Shown piece by piece: positions 42,935 through 54,139 of a stretch of DNA of 64,000 nt. The translations under genes and the position numbers were made by a program. This DNA comes from Amphibalanus amphitrite (lineage: Eukaryota; Arthropoda; Thecostraca; Balanomorpha; Balanidae), in NCBI RefSeq assembly GCF_019059575.1, contig NW_024881565.1, forward strand, positions 1,196,501 through 1,260,500, read 5' to 3'. Below the pieces are notes generated by a model. It ran no database searches. It saw only the letters and a list, made by a program, of their open reading frames with translations, and had not been told where the DNA came from. How positions within the stretch are numbered: position 1 is the first letter of the stretch; each line of letters starts with the position of its first letter.

Positions 42935-44232
42935 CAGGGTGGGGCAGAAAGATTTACCTCTTGATTTTCTTAAATATTTCGGCCCCGAGCAAAGATATCA
43001 AATTGATTTCTGGCACATATATGCAGTAACATGTACACATCTCAGCGACGGCATAATGACTCAATATGGTCACCTTTGTCCTTCACCACTGCTTCGAAAC
43101 GTCCCTCTGCGGAGGGGCACGAGCGCCGCACTGTGTCCCCGCCAAGATTCGACGGTGCCGTCTCGAGGACCAGCTTCAGGGCGGCGATTCTGCTGTGTGG
43201 CGCTGCACACACCCTCCTCTCTAAGATGGCCCAGATTGCGAAGTCCATCGGGTTCAGGTCTGGACTCGATGATGGCCGAATGTCTTTGTCCCAGAACCCA
43301 GGCATTTGGGTCTTCCACCACGGTTGAGCGATGTTGGCCGTTTGCGGCGGCGCACCGTCCTGGACGAAGACGTATCCGTCTCAGAACGACTGAGTGACCC
43401 AAGACAAAGCATGTTCCTCCAGCAGATGAACTTGAACCTCTGAATTCACTTTGACAGCCTCCTTGATGAAGACCAAGGCTCCTTTTGAGCCGTCGGATGC
43501 GACGGTAGCCCAAACCATGACATCAGCAGGCTTCAAGCAACAAAAAATGGTGCGAATAGCAGGATCAATGCTGGATGGACCATCCGCTAAAATTTTGACG
43601 CTTTGGGAGTGTCTCTGGGGCTCAGGCATGAACATGTTGTCATTGGACCAACAGAATGCCTTGTTACCGGCGCTCCTGATCTCCTCCAATGTCTTTTGGA
43701 TCCTGTGTAGCCGGTTTTCCCTGGATGCCGCCGAAATTAGGTGTCGACGTTGCATCCTGTATGACATGAAGCCTAAGCCGTCGTTTATGATTCTCTTGGC
43801 GGTTCTGGGCTGAACAACGAGTTCCCTTGGCAGTTTGCGCATGCTTCGCCTAGGAATTGAAACACCTTCTTGTGCACGATATTAACCAGCTTTTTGAAGC
43901 GGAAATCCCTTGTTCTGCCTGGCATGTACTTCGACGACACTAACACTGTATTTTTAAGTCATTTAATTACACTGCAAACAGTTTTTACGGCAACACCGAG
44001 CTGTTTGGCAACACTTCGGGAGCTGTGGCCAGCCTACTTCAGCGCCGCAATTTGGGCTCACTTGGTCATCTTCGCCATAGCTCACCAACAACTATTACAA
44101 AATGTAAAAACGATCTTAAAGTTGATACATGAGTCAGTTGAGAAGCTGCATGCAAAATTTTATCAAAATCCGTTCATAACTTTTTAAGTAATGGACTGAA
44201 AACAAACAGGTAAATCTTTCTGCCCCACCCTG
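42935..44232 (-). mobile_element. Tc1/mariner transposon
   Basis: A 1298-bp element with 25-bp terminal inverted repeats beginning CAGGGTGGGGCAGAAAG. Its single transposase gene, on the minus strand, is broken. A TA duplication is not evident at the junctions (flanks TTTC and TCAG), so the flanks may have decayed. Length and structure are typical of mariner. Confidence 0.93.
43042..44097 (-). pseudogene. Mariner-type transposase, inactivated
   Basis: The N-terminal part near 44020-44085 shows a helix-turn-helix-like start (AKQLGVAVKTV) but contains in-frame stops. The middle frame (43381-43842) has a WSNDNMF motif (the SDE position, first catalytic Asp) and VMVWATVASDG. A stop near 43389 ends that frame. 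Then comes VFVQDGAPPQTA (second Asp at 43357-43359) and SSSPDLNPMDF (third Asp at 43258-43260). I count 32 residues between the second and third Asp. All three Asp are present, but the stops exclude a functional protein. Confidence 0.88.
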
Positions 44233-44523
44233 TCAGTGGATCTGAGCGGCGCTGGGATTAAATTCGCGCTAAATTGGTGCTCGGCCACACTGCGGCGGTT
44301 GCTGAGATATTAGCCTTTTAAATCGATGAAAATGACGTCACTCTGACGTCATTTCTGGCCAACCTATCATAGGCAATTGAACAATTTTTGAACACAATGT
44401 GTAAAAGGAATGTACGAGAGGGTAGTGAAAGTTTCGCGACGATCGGCGCAGCAGTTTTAATGATATTGCGAAAAGACTGGAGGGGACAAAAATAGCCCCC
44501 CCCCCCAACAGGACGACGGTTTA
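44233..44523. mobile_element. TTAA-type element end (family G-like), partial
   Basis: Contains GACGTCACTCTGACGTCATTTCTGGCCAACCTATCATAG, as in the family-G element at 52617-53791, followed by a hairpin (GGAGGGGACAAAAATAGCCCCC) and TTAA at 44520-44523. The left boundary is cut by the mariner or lost. Confidence 0.6.
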
Positions 44524-45079
44524 AAGTGTTACAGGCCGGGCCGGTCCGAGCCGGGCCGCTCCTACCGAGATATTGAAGATATTAGAGATATTGTCCGTAA
44601 TATTGAAAAGACCGCTTCGGTCCCTGGCTCGCAACAAATAGTGTCTGATTCTGCTCACTACTATCATTCTTGCAATTGAAGGAGTTTCAGGTCATTGAAG
44701 GCACATGACGGAGTACAAGCTACTAGCCTTGCCTCTGTTTTATATTCCGACTTGTAGCCATGCAGTCTCTCGGTGCTTTTTGATCGTAGATCGGGGATGG
44801 ATATGGCTAATCCTTTCCGGAATGCCGCGCTGGCGACGATCGGGTGGGAAAGGGAGGGCAGGAGGGTAGCCGCGTCCCGACTCCAGCCAGGCGTGACGAG
44901 AAGGGGTGACCGTCCGTCCCGGGGAACGCGGATCCACGCAGGCAGCTGATGTGGCATGGTTGCGCAGTGCTCATCTCAGGCTAAACACGCGGTGAAGCAT
45001 CAGCTCGCGTTTTTTATTGGAGTCTTGCTAGTTACTGGAGGGTTTGTTGACGAAAGTCTACAATTGCTTCGTAACTAAG
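44524..45079. other. Repeat-like spacer
   Basis: Begins with a repeat-K tail (ACAGGCCGGGCCGG...GAGATATTG). Positions 44740-44960 share scattered words (TGCAGTCTCTCG, GTGACGAG(A/G)A, GACC(C)ACGCAG) with 47800-48010, suggesting a diverged dispersed repeat. No gene named. Confidence 0.45.
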
Positions 45080-45437
45080 CACCCGGCAGTTGGTGGGGGT
45101 ATTTCGCCACCCGCCATTTGCTGGGGGGGGGGGGGGTAAACGCCCCCAGCCGATAACTCGAGAACCTATAGACGCAGCGAAACGCACGAGAGGGCAAACG
45201 AAAGAACACGATGATGATACTTCCTACATTTATCATGCTCCTCGCAGAAGCTCTCAACGATATACGAAACAATAAACTTCAATCGATTCCCTAGAGGTAA
45301 CCAAAATTTGGTGCGGCTGCGGCGCGCCGTATTTTTAGCGATAGCGCGGCGAAAAAGTGGGGATGTACATACCTACGCCCCCCTCCCCAGCTACTCGCGG
45401 ATTTTAACCAGGAGCCTGCCACTAATAGGGTTAAAGG
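45080..45437. mobile_element. TTAA-type element, family I, diverged
   Basis: Shows the family architecture: a G-run, GTAAACGCC and a C-run at about 45122-45146, then GATAACTCGAGAACC, an interior, a GCGGCGCGCCGTATTTTTAGCG block, a C-rich tract and ...TAATAGGG followed by TTAA (45431-45434). The left terminus is not clearly a TTAA site. Confidence 0.5.
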
Positions 45438-45984
45438 AATTATCAGGCCCAGGGTTTGAGAATTTGCAAGGGATCGACTTGTTTTTGGTATTGCTGGATT
45501 TCAAAAGCAGTGCTGATTCTAATGATATGCATACCTACGCACTAATGGTCACTCTTCAGACTGGTATTTAGTGTTAATGCCAGTAAGACACCTTTGGGGG
45601 GGGGGGGGGCGACAGACGAGCCAGCGAGGGGGTGGCCCTTGCATGTGCGTAATTGCGAGGGGGATGTTACTTCCAACTGACTTGTGCACGGTTGACGGTA
45701 GTCAGTACCCTACTAACCGACTAACCGGTCTCTAGCGATGTACTTACCAAGGCGATGTCTATAGGTGCCCCCCCCCCCCCCCCACCTTAGGATTTTGTTT
45801 TGAATCGTCGCTTATATGAAAAGGCTGTGAGTTTGGTAAAAAGTTGGTACTTACCTGATTTTCCCGAGTTTGTTTGGCTTCGGTATTTTCCCATGGCTTA
45901 TGCTTGTATTTGCTTTGGTATCGGTATCACGATTTTCCTTAATTGACATCACTAGTATGGTGTATAGCAGCAGCTTAAAGGACT
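45438..45984. other. Anonymous spacer with G- and C-runs
   Basis: A G-run at 45595-45609 and a C-run at 45768-45783 bracket about 160 bp that includes CAACTGACTTGTGCACGG. That word also occurs at 56433, beside the hAT end. No gene. Confidence 0.4.
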
Positions 45985-46698
45985 TTAACCCTCGCATGTG
46001 TGCGGCGTTTGCCAGCTTCTAACGTGCAGGGGGGGGGGGGTCGGTTGGACCCCCCTTGCCGTTTGGCCCCTGATCGAGCTAATGCTTCGCGAAACAAAAA
46101 ACAGCATGCTGCCCGTCACGAGACAAAGCCGATGATACCCAATTTTGAGGTCCTAGGTCATTGGTTGAACTTCCAGGTCAGGCCAATGAACCCCCTCGCG
46201 ATTGGCTCCTATGGCACTTAGAAACGCCAAATTTACAGGGTAGGTGGGTCAATAGGAGATATCGCCCCTGTGAAAGTTTGGTGACTCTTAGTCAATATTT
46301 AGAGGGTATTTGAGGGGTATGAATGCAAAAACTTTACTAAAACATGTCAAACGTTTTTCGCTTATAACTTTTTACCTAGTAAAGATAGAGCAAAAATAAA
46401 AGCACCAGTGAACTCAGGACGTCCGTGCACATCGAATGATATACTTTATTACAAATTTAAGTGAACTCTGGAATTCAGTTGCCGCTAAGCTAGTCCAATT
46501 TTCCCCTGACCTTATACCGGTTTTGTGACCTGGTGACCTAACCTGAAAATACTGGGACTTCAAATTTTCAGGAAAGGTACGAAAAGGTTGCCCCAGAGGG
46601 TATGCAAAATTTGGCGCCGCTACGTGCCGCCGTTTTTATGGTATTTGCGAAAAACCTTAGGGGGGTTGCATCAACCCCCCTCGCCGGGCGAGGGTTAA
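45985..46698. mobile_element. Chimeric TTAA element (beta left part, family F right part)
   Basis: TTAA at 45985-45988 and 46695-46698. The left 200 bp match the end of the copy at 7680-8576. At about 46190 the sequence switches to CCCCTCGCGATTGGCTCCTATGG, found at 52354 in family F. The right end is ...CCGGGCGAGGG. The right TTAA directly abuts a TAGCCGTTTTCAC-type MITE. Confidence 0.8.
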
Positions 46699-46976
46699 TA
46701 GCCGTTTTCACGACGGCCATCTGGTACACATTTGGGGCACATCTGGTAGAGATTAGGTGCAGATTTGGTCAAATTAGGCTCATTGTGTCTCTTAGCAGCT
46801 ATCAGCTAGAGTTGCACTAATTGCTTATATGCCTGCTTTGTCATATTATCAGAGAGCATCATCGATTAAAACACTGAAATAAATTCATAAAATGAAGATA
46901 TTTGCTGTAAAAGAGATTAGGTGCAGATTTGGTCAAAAAGGCGCATTCGCCTGATAGCCCGTCGTGAAAACGGCTA
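46699..46976. mobile_element. Short TIR element (TAGCCGTTTTCACGACGG family), copy c (complete)
   Basis: 278 bp bounded by TAGCCGTTTTCACGACGG and its complement, uninterrupted, with CGATTAAAACACTG in the middle. It is the best reference copy and the empty site for the TTAA insertions in copies a and d. Confidence 0.9.
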
Positions 46977-48529
46977 ATGACAACTGTGTATTTACTTTCT
47001 TCTTTTATCGCTCCGAAAAGTGCCTATCACAAACACAGACCGACATGATGGCGATGCTTGTGGTCATGATACGGCCACACTCGTGCTTCTCGGCGGGTTT
47101 TCAAGCTGGCCGCTGGCCGCTGGTCTCTTGTGGATTCAGCTGCGTCCACGTGGGAGAAATAGTGACCGCATGAACGAAAGCGGAATGTGGGAGCGACCTC
47201 CCCTTGGACGTTATCTAACACGTGGAATTTTGGCGGCCACCATTGCCCTTTGTATCAGACCCGGAGTAGGAGTCGGAGCCGGAGTCGGAGTCGGAGTCGG
47301 TCAGGAGCCCGGAGTCGGAGTCGAAGTCGGATTCGGAACAGCACTACCACGACTCCAAAAGCCCTGAATTACAATGTGCATGCATGTAGGTACCCTTCAG
47401 AGTGTCTCCAGCGTAGGGTCTTGATGAAACATCTCTTAAAGTTTTCTTAAGCTGAGTGTAGCTAATTACGGTGGCCCATGAATCGATTCGAAGGTATCAT
47501 AGATTATAGATTTTAGATGCAGCATGCTTTGATATCCATCAGGAATGGAATCGAAATCACAGATAAGGCACTCCCACTCGGATGCAGACGCGTGCAATGT
47601 GCATGGGTCCGAACTCCGAATCACGAAAGGTATGCATGATCTCAGTGGATCTAGGAATCCTGATTGCTCTGTTCCGTCGTTTCCCTGGACTCAGGATACT
47701 CAAGTTGTCCTCAGCCCGTAATGTATTCGAGCATAGTCCCCTGTACTGCGTTCTATATTAGTTTATGCTTCGTCTGTTTCGTGATTCCTTCTTGGAGCCG
47801 TGCAGTCTCTCGCCGCTTCTTGATCATCCCTGGGAGCCGGGAAGGATGGGTAGCGGGTACAGCTAATCCCTGACCACCTGTAGCGCCGTCGAGGTTCGGC
47901 GTGGGAAGGAGGGGAGAGGGGCTGGATGGGGACCGGTTCCCCTTCGCGAGGTGTGACGAGGAAGGGTGACGGCTCTGTCCCGTGGAGCGCTGACCCACGC
48001 AGCCGATGTGACACGTTATAGCTTGTAAGTTTGGACGCATTAGTTTCCAAGCTTTTGTCAGCCTTGGGGACCGTAAGTATGCCTCGAAGCAATATATCCA
48101 TTGGTCACCGCAGGAATTGGAAGTCGTGGTAGCGGTGCTTTGACACTGACTCCGGACTACTTCTCCGGGTTCCTGTTCAATTTGAACTGAAAATAATTCT
48201 TTCCGGAGCTGACGAATTAAAGGGACCCTCCCATCTTTGAAAAAGCTAATGTATTGTCATAAAAGCGATGTCCTCGGGTTCAGAAAGATCAAAAATGAAT
48301 ATTTACCAATTTTCACCGAAAAGTATTCACTGGTTTTCAAGATAATATGTTTTTAATTTTGTTTACTTTTTGGGATCTCCGTTGTTCCTAGCGACTACAT
48401 TTGGAAGCAATAATATGACATCCTTTTAGTGCGGCAGACGTTGCGCGGAAAGCAGCATATACCATCACGTGTTAACGATGGTAAAGTATAAGAGTTAAAA
48501 ATCGGTAGATCTCCGCTGACGTCACAAAT
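46977..48529. other. Anonymous stretch with repeat fragments
   Basis: 47256-47335 is a (GGAGTCG)n hAT-MITE fragment. 47790-48010 shares words with 44740-44960. 48216-48245 (TTAAAGGGACCCTCCCATCTTT) resembles a family-H end. No gene recognised. Confidence 0.45.
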
Positions 48530-48830
48530 TTAACCCTATTCCGGGCGGGCTCTGAAAGGTTCGATTCTGGGCGGGGGGGGGCCTTTTCGGCCCACTTCAG
48601 ATCTAAAAAACAACACATCGCAGCGACAAACGGCAAACGGCGTTTGATAGGTCGTTTAAAGATCTACAGCTTTTACATAAAACATTTTCAGGTCAGGTCA
48701 ATATTGAGGTCACCAGAGGTCATCAACGATAAAATGTTTTGGAATTAGTTACCTATATAACTTTTAAACTAAGAAACAAAGAGACATAAAATCAATATAT
48801 TTTTTGTTGCTCTCATCGAGGCGATGCGAA

Positions 48831-50407
48831 TTAAAGGAAGACTGCCACCTTCAAAAAGTTTTCTCAGATCGGCCTATGATTTATTCCCTGAACAAAACAA
48901 AATTTTAGAATTCACCTGACAAAGTATCATCACGTGAATCGCGAAAAAAATGTCGATTATCATACAATTATCAATCGGTTAATGTCTAGCGACAATGTTT
49001 ACACATCACTAGACTTCAAGGTCATAAGATTATTACATTTTATTTGAAAAAGTAAGGTATTTTATGATTTACTAATATATGATTTCATAAGAAATTGGCC
49101 ATGTTTAATTTATTTTGCGTTTAAGTTCGTAAAACATTTAAAAATCATGGCTCATTTGGAATGGGTCTGGCCCATGTTAAACCTCATTTACCACATGCCG
49201 AGATATCCCTTTAACATTAGCACGTGCATTTGGGAAATGGCTTCGGCCCGCCTCGGCTAATGTTGAAGGTATTTGGGAAACGATTCGGCCCTAGGGCTTT
49301 TTGATTTTCCCAGACAAAATTTTACTGAATATTCTGAGCGGAAGAACCAATTTCAAAGAAGATAATTACGGATTGTGTGTTCACTAACAGCAACAGCAAA
49401 AGTAAGTGACTGCGTATTTACTTACTTTTGCTGTCAACGTAATTTAACTAAACAAGGTTATCGTTCCAATGCCGATGTATTTATTGCTGCAGAACATGGT
49501 CGGAATAATCATTATTTCTACATAATGCACGCAAAAAACGAACAATTTAACGTGAAGCATCTTAACGTGCCACATTGAAACATTTGATATTGTTCCAGCT
49601 GGGATCCAAGACGCGTTTGTTTCAGCGTTTCACCCAATTTTCAGTTTTCCTCACGGTTTCCTCACTCCTGCTGGACTCCATATCTTTATTCTAACTTCTG
49701 GCGCTTCACCATCTTCATCCTCAGCTTTTTCAAACCCTAAATAAGAAGGAAGTAGGAATTTCATCTTTCATGCTCAACGCAGCCCAATAATGAAAAACAC
49801 AAAAAAAAAATCACGGTGACTATAAATATGAACATAGTACTAATATAATACTAACACAATATTAAGATTAAAGTGCAAAATATCAAATGAATATGATATC
49901 AACTGTTGCGCCGGTACGGCATGTGGTAAATCTCTTCCCAACCTTGGGCTGTGAAAATGCAGTTTTTTGGTTTTTGCCTCGGTTTTTTGCTACGGACCTC
50001 GTGCCTACCGGCACTCGGTCCTCCGCACAAAAACCTCTGTGAATAAAACGCATTTTCCCAGCCCCGGTCGGGAATATATATTCCCACACTTTTTTGGAAA
50101 AAATGAACTACTGCATATATAAGTTTAACTTTTATTTTGACACTCCAAAATTCTTCTCTGATCTCGAAACAATCAAAGTTTTGACATATATTTACCAAAA
50201 GATAAGAAAATTAATGTTTCAAAGTTATCGATAATCAGTAGAGATGTCGGTTTTCTTGGACTAAAAAAATGGCATCAAACTGAACTTTGGTCTCCGATTT
50301 CTCGCAAACGGGTTCGAATTTCGGAAAACCGACTTCAGTCTGGGACATAGGTGGCTCAGCTCTAGTGAAAACCGTTTTGTGGAAAAAAGGTGGCAGTCTA
50401 CCTTTAA
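48831..50407. mobile_element. TTAA element, family H copy 2
   Basis: Ends AGGAAGACTGCCACCTT and AAGGTGGCAGTCTACCT, flanked by TTAA (48831-48834 and 50404-50407). The interior is AT-rich and mostly unique, 1.57 kb. Several frames near 49375-50200 are open but carry no domain I know. Further copies of the end motif near 49205 suggest old internal rearrangement. Confidence 0.8.
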
Positions 50408-50551
50408 GTATGCGATGACCTTCACAGGTCAATTTGAAATTTGATCCCAGGTCAAGGTCAGGTCAACATCAATGAGATTGTGGGGTATGGTCATGCTGCT
50501 ACCAAACGACGCGCCTTGACCAGGCGAGCAGTTTGGTACAACTTACAAGTC

Positions 50552-51753
50552 TTAACCCGCGCCCTGCTGGGGGGGGGGGGGTGTTTGAACACCCCCCCTT
50601 GTGGTTTTTCGCGAATATCTCAAAAACGGCGGCGCGGAGCGCCGCCGTTTTTGGTATACCTTATCATACATCAATTCTACACATGTTGTGAAAATTTCAG
50701 ACCAAGGTCATTCAAGGTCAGGTCACCAGGTCACTTGAAGTGACCTCACCTCATAAAAAGTTTCAATGTCTGTCATAGCTACACCGAGTGACCGATCGCT
50801 TTGAAACTTTCAGCGTTTGATAAGAGTAACAGTATCTATAAAATGTATATCTAGGAATTTTGATATCGGTGACCTAAGGTCAGGTCAATTTTGCGACCTC
50901 CCCATTATAAGTCAATGGGAGAAAATTGAAATGCGCCTCTTTTGGACGAAAGACATTATAGACACTCCCAAACACTGAATTACAAATGGTTTAGACACAC
51001 TGAACATGAAAATGGTGTCCGTGACCCTTGTTTATGCCCTGAGGTCATCTCAGGTCACGAATTGTATCTAACAGTTTTTCGCAAATAACTTTTAATAGAG
51101 GCATGCTAGAGCGATGAAAACGCCTTAGATGTGTTCAGCTCGACGATACGGATCGACTGATATGCAACATGACCCTTTCCGGTCAGGTCATGACCTTGAC
51201 CTGAGGTCAAATTTTCAAGTTGACCTTTCAAGGTCAAGTTATAGTTCATTCGATGCGTCTTGACGAGAGGAACACGATGCCGGTAAAAGTAAGCTCGTAC
51301 AAGGCTTGGGTCAAAAGTTATTGCCGAAAAACTGTTTCCGAAAAAATCGGCTATTTTTGCAGTTTTTGCCCCCTGCAGGCAAAACCGTTGACGTTAGGTC
51401 AAATCTGAGAGAATTACTCAGAAAGGGCGTTAATAGGGCTATCGAATGCGCTTTTCCGCGGCGCTGTAGCTCTATTGGTTCCCGAGTTATGCGTTGGCTT
51501 CTTGGAAATTTTCGATATTCGACCTGGAAATCGGCGAAATTTTGCCTTCAATGACCTCTGGTGACCTGACCTTTGACCTGACCAAAAAATTGACCGAAGT
51601 GATTTCGTCATTATTTTTGACGCTCTTTCGAACGCCGCCTTCCGCGTATCGCTACGTGGCCCAGGAGCCGAGTTACAAGGGGGGGGTGTTCAAACACCCC
51701 CCCCCCCCCAGCAGGGCGTGGAAATCCAGGACCCCCAGCCGGGCGCGGGTTAA
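50552..51753. mobile_element. TTAA element, family gamma copy 2
   Basis: TTAA at 50552-50555 and 51750-51753, ends CCCGCGCCCTGCTGG and CCGGGCGCGGG. It is collinear with 33634-34831 with only scattered substitutions and run-length changes, so both moved recently. The same hairpins and the same GCGGCG...CGCCGC stem are present. Nested in family E. Confidence 0.92.
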
Positions 51754-52284
51754 GCACCATCATGTCGTGATTTATTGATAGAAAAACGATTTATGACGTC
51801 ACATGACCTCAGATGAACTTTTCCGGTGCCCCTGTCAATTAGCGGCACCAGGATCATCACCGATGAGATAATTTTCCATAATATTGAAAGAATTGGGTGG
51901 TTTTGACTCGTTTACACGAAGCAGGAGGCGTTTCAATATTTTCCCATACATAGGTTTGCAATGTAAAAGTCACGAGTCTGGCCTGACCTCAGGTCACAGA
52001 TATAAAAATTCTGAGATAAATAAATTGCACATACTGGTACCCTAACTAGAACCTGAAGAGAAGAAATTAATCCGTCAAAAACTCTAGCTCTGGCGTGATT
52101 GCAAACTTTTCTGAGGTGAGGTCACCAAACCGCCTGTGGTGACCTGACCTGACCTGACCCGGCAACTTTTTTTGTCAACATGTGCGCAATGAATGTTCAG
52201 AAAAAGTCACCGAGTATGAGCTTTCAGTCTTGCGGCGTTTGGCAATGGTAGAAGAAAAACCTGAAGGGCCCGCCCGGAATAGGG

Positions 52285-52616
52285 TTAACCCCTAGCCCTG
52301 GCAGGGCATTTTTCATAACACGGCCTGGCAGGGGGGGGGGGGGTTGATGCGACCCCCCTCGCGATTGGCTCCTATGGCACCTAGAATCACCAAATTTGGT
52401 AGGTAGGTGAGCCCCTAGAGTTCTCGCCCCTGTGCAAATTTGGTTGCTCTAGGTCAATATTTAGGGGGGTTTGGGGGGTATAAATGTAAAAATTTTGCTA
52501 AAAACAGGTCAAAAGTTTTTCGCTTAAACTTTTGAACCAATTAAGATAGAAAAAAAGAAAAGCACCAGTGGACTCAGCACGTCAAGGCGCGTCGAATGAT
52601 ATACTTTGTTGTTTGC
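52285..52616. mobile_element. TTAA element, family F, left part
   Basis: Starts at a TTAA shared with family E, then CCCCTAGCCCTGGCAGGG. A G-run, TTGATGCGA and C-run hairpin lies at 52331-52357. It continues as in 46190-46470 until a TTAA at 52617-52620, where family G begins. The right part beyond family G was not clearly found. Confidence 0.7.
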
Positions 52617-53791
52617 TTAACCCGCGCCCCGTAGGGCTACCGGCGGACCCTACCACCCGTAGGGGGGGGGGGCCGTTTCGGCCCCCCCTAAGATCTCGGA
52701 AAGTTACCGGCCGAGTTTCAAAATTCAAACGGCGTTCGATAGCCCCACCCGGGAACTACCTTGTGACCAAATTTCATTGACCTAGGTCAAACCGATGACG
52801 TCACAGGTCAGGTCAAAGGTCAGATTTTCACCGTTCACAGGCATTTCAAGAAATGTGTTGTGAAATCGAGTTAATTGGTAATTTATTGAAAACCATCGAT
52901 GGTACATTGTTCGTCAAACACATACTTTGCTATCTGAGGTCACTGATACCAGGTCAGGTCACAGCGAGGTCAGGTCACCGGGGTCACAATATGAAAGTGT
53001 CGTGTGATACATGTTTTATGGTCCATTTTACATGACAAATGCGATTATGTGGGTTAGGCAGCCTTTGGGACCAGCCTAGGTCACGTTTTGGTGAAGGTCA
53101 GGTCAAGGTCAGGTCAAATAAGGTCAAATTTCAAAGTTGATATTTTTGCATAAAATGGGTATCTATTCGATGCAGCTCGTCACGGGGAGTCTAATGGTGG
53201 TCTTTGTTTTGCTCTACGAGGTCTAAAACTGCCAAAAATTGAGCTTGAAAATTTGACGTCATCAATTTTGAACAGTTATTTCGCTATAACTTGGCAAAAA
53301 AACGAGGTATCGATCTGAAATTCGGTATGTAGATAGAAGACGGTAGGTACTATCACATATATTCCGGTTTTTTTGAAACTCAAAAAACTTTTTGGATTTT
53401 TTGGCTAATATATAAAAAATGTTTTTTTTAATTTTTGGGGTTCAAAACTCAAAAATTTCAAAAATCCGAGATAAAAGTATTGTAGCCCTGTCAATTCTAC
53501 ACCTTTTATGTCTTGATCATTTTTCTGTATCTTCAAAGCTGTAGGCCTGACAGGTCTTTTCGCGAAGGTCTTTATTCGGTCGAAAATGACAGAACATGAC
53601 GTCATTCTGACGTCATTTGTGGCCAACCTATCATAGCCTCTGGAAAAAGTTTTGGTCACAATGTGTAAAATTGATGCCCAGAGGGGTCCTGAAAGTTTGG
53701 TGGCGATATCTGAAGCGGTTTAGGAGATATCGACCGAAAAGGACAGGGGGGGGGCCGTTTCGGCCCCCCCTACGGGTCGCGGGGTACTTAA
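52617..53791. mobile_element. TTAA element, family G copy 1
   Basis: Left end CCCGCGCCCCGTAGGG, right end ...CCTACGGGTCGCGGGGTAC followed by TTAA (53788-53791). Hairpins: G-run, CCGTTTC and GGCCCCCCC at both ends (about 52662-52690 and 53747-53770). It shares the AAATTCAAACGGCGTTCGATAGCC and CCGATGACGTCACAGGTCAGGTCA phrases with the partial copy at the window end. Confidence 0.8.
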
Positions 53792-54139
53792 AGTTTTTCT
53801 TAATTTTTAAGTAAACTTTAATTAACTAATGAAGTTCAAGTTAACCAAATTGCATCATATCGCATATCTTATTATATCATCATATTATATCATCATATCG
53901 CATCATATTATAGTAGCGAATACTTCAGAAGATGGATAGTGGGCCAAATATCCTAAATTTGTCATGCTGCATGGAAAGTAGTGTTGCTGAGAAAAGGGGG
54001 TTTTGTTCCAGATTACTGTGGATGCAGAATACATTGTCTGCACCCACTGCAGAATTATTGTTGGTGCAACTGCGCCCACTGCACCCATGGTTCCTTTCCT
54101 ACACTTATGGGCCCATCGATAGCGCTTCGGCGATACCTA
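53792..54139. other. Spacer with AT-rich short repeats and a hAT-like fragment
   Basis: 53855-53915 is an ATATC/ATCAT low-complexity stretch. 54040-54100 (TGCAGAATTATTG, CACTGCACCCATGG) recalls the TGCACCCC-type ends of hAT MITEs. No gene. Confidence 0.45.

Larger units (their letters stand above)
48530..52288. mobile_element. TTAA element, family E, with two nested TTAA elements
   Basis: Matching ends CCCTATTCCGGGCGGGC and GCCCGCCCGGAATAGGG, flanked by TTAA (48530-48533 and 52285-52288). It is split by a family-H element at 48831-50407 and a family-gamma element at 50552-51753, both at TTAA. Without them it is about 1 kb. It has a subterminal G-run with CCTTTTCGGCCC and abundant GGTCA words. 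The right TTAA is shared with the next element. Confidence 0.85.

Noticed and set aside
44664..44957. Minus-strand frame resembling one at 47753-48101 as a gene pair
   Set aside because: Only scattered words match (such as SPLLVTP/SPFLVTP) and frames differ. A diverged dispersed repeat is more likely.
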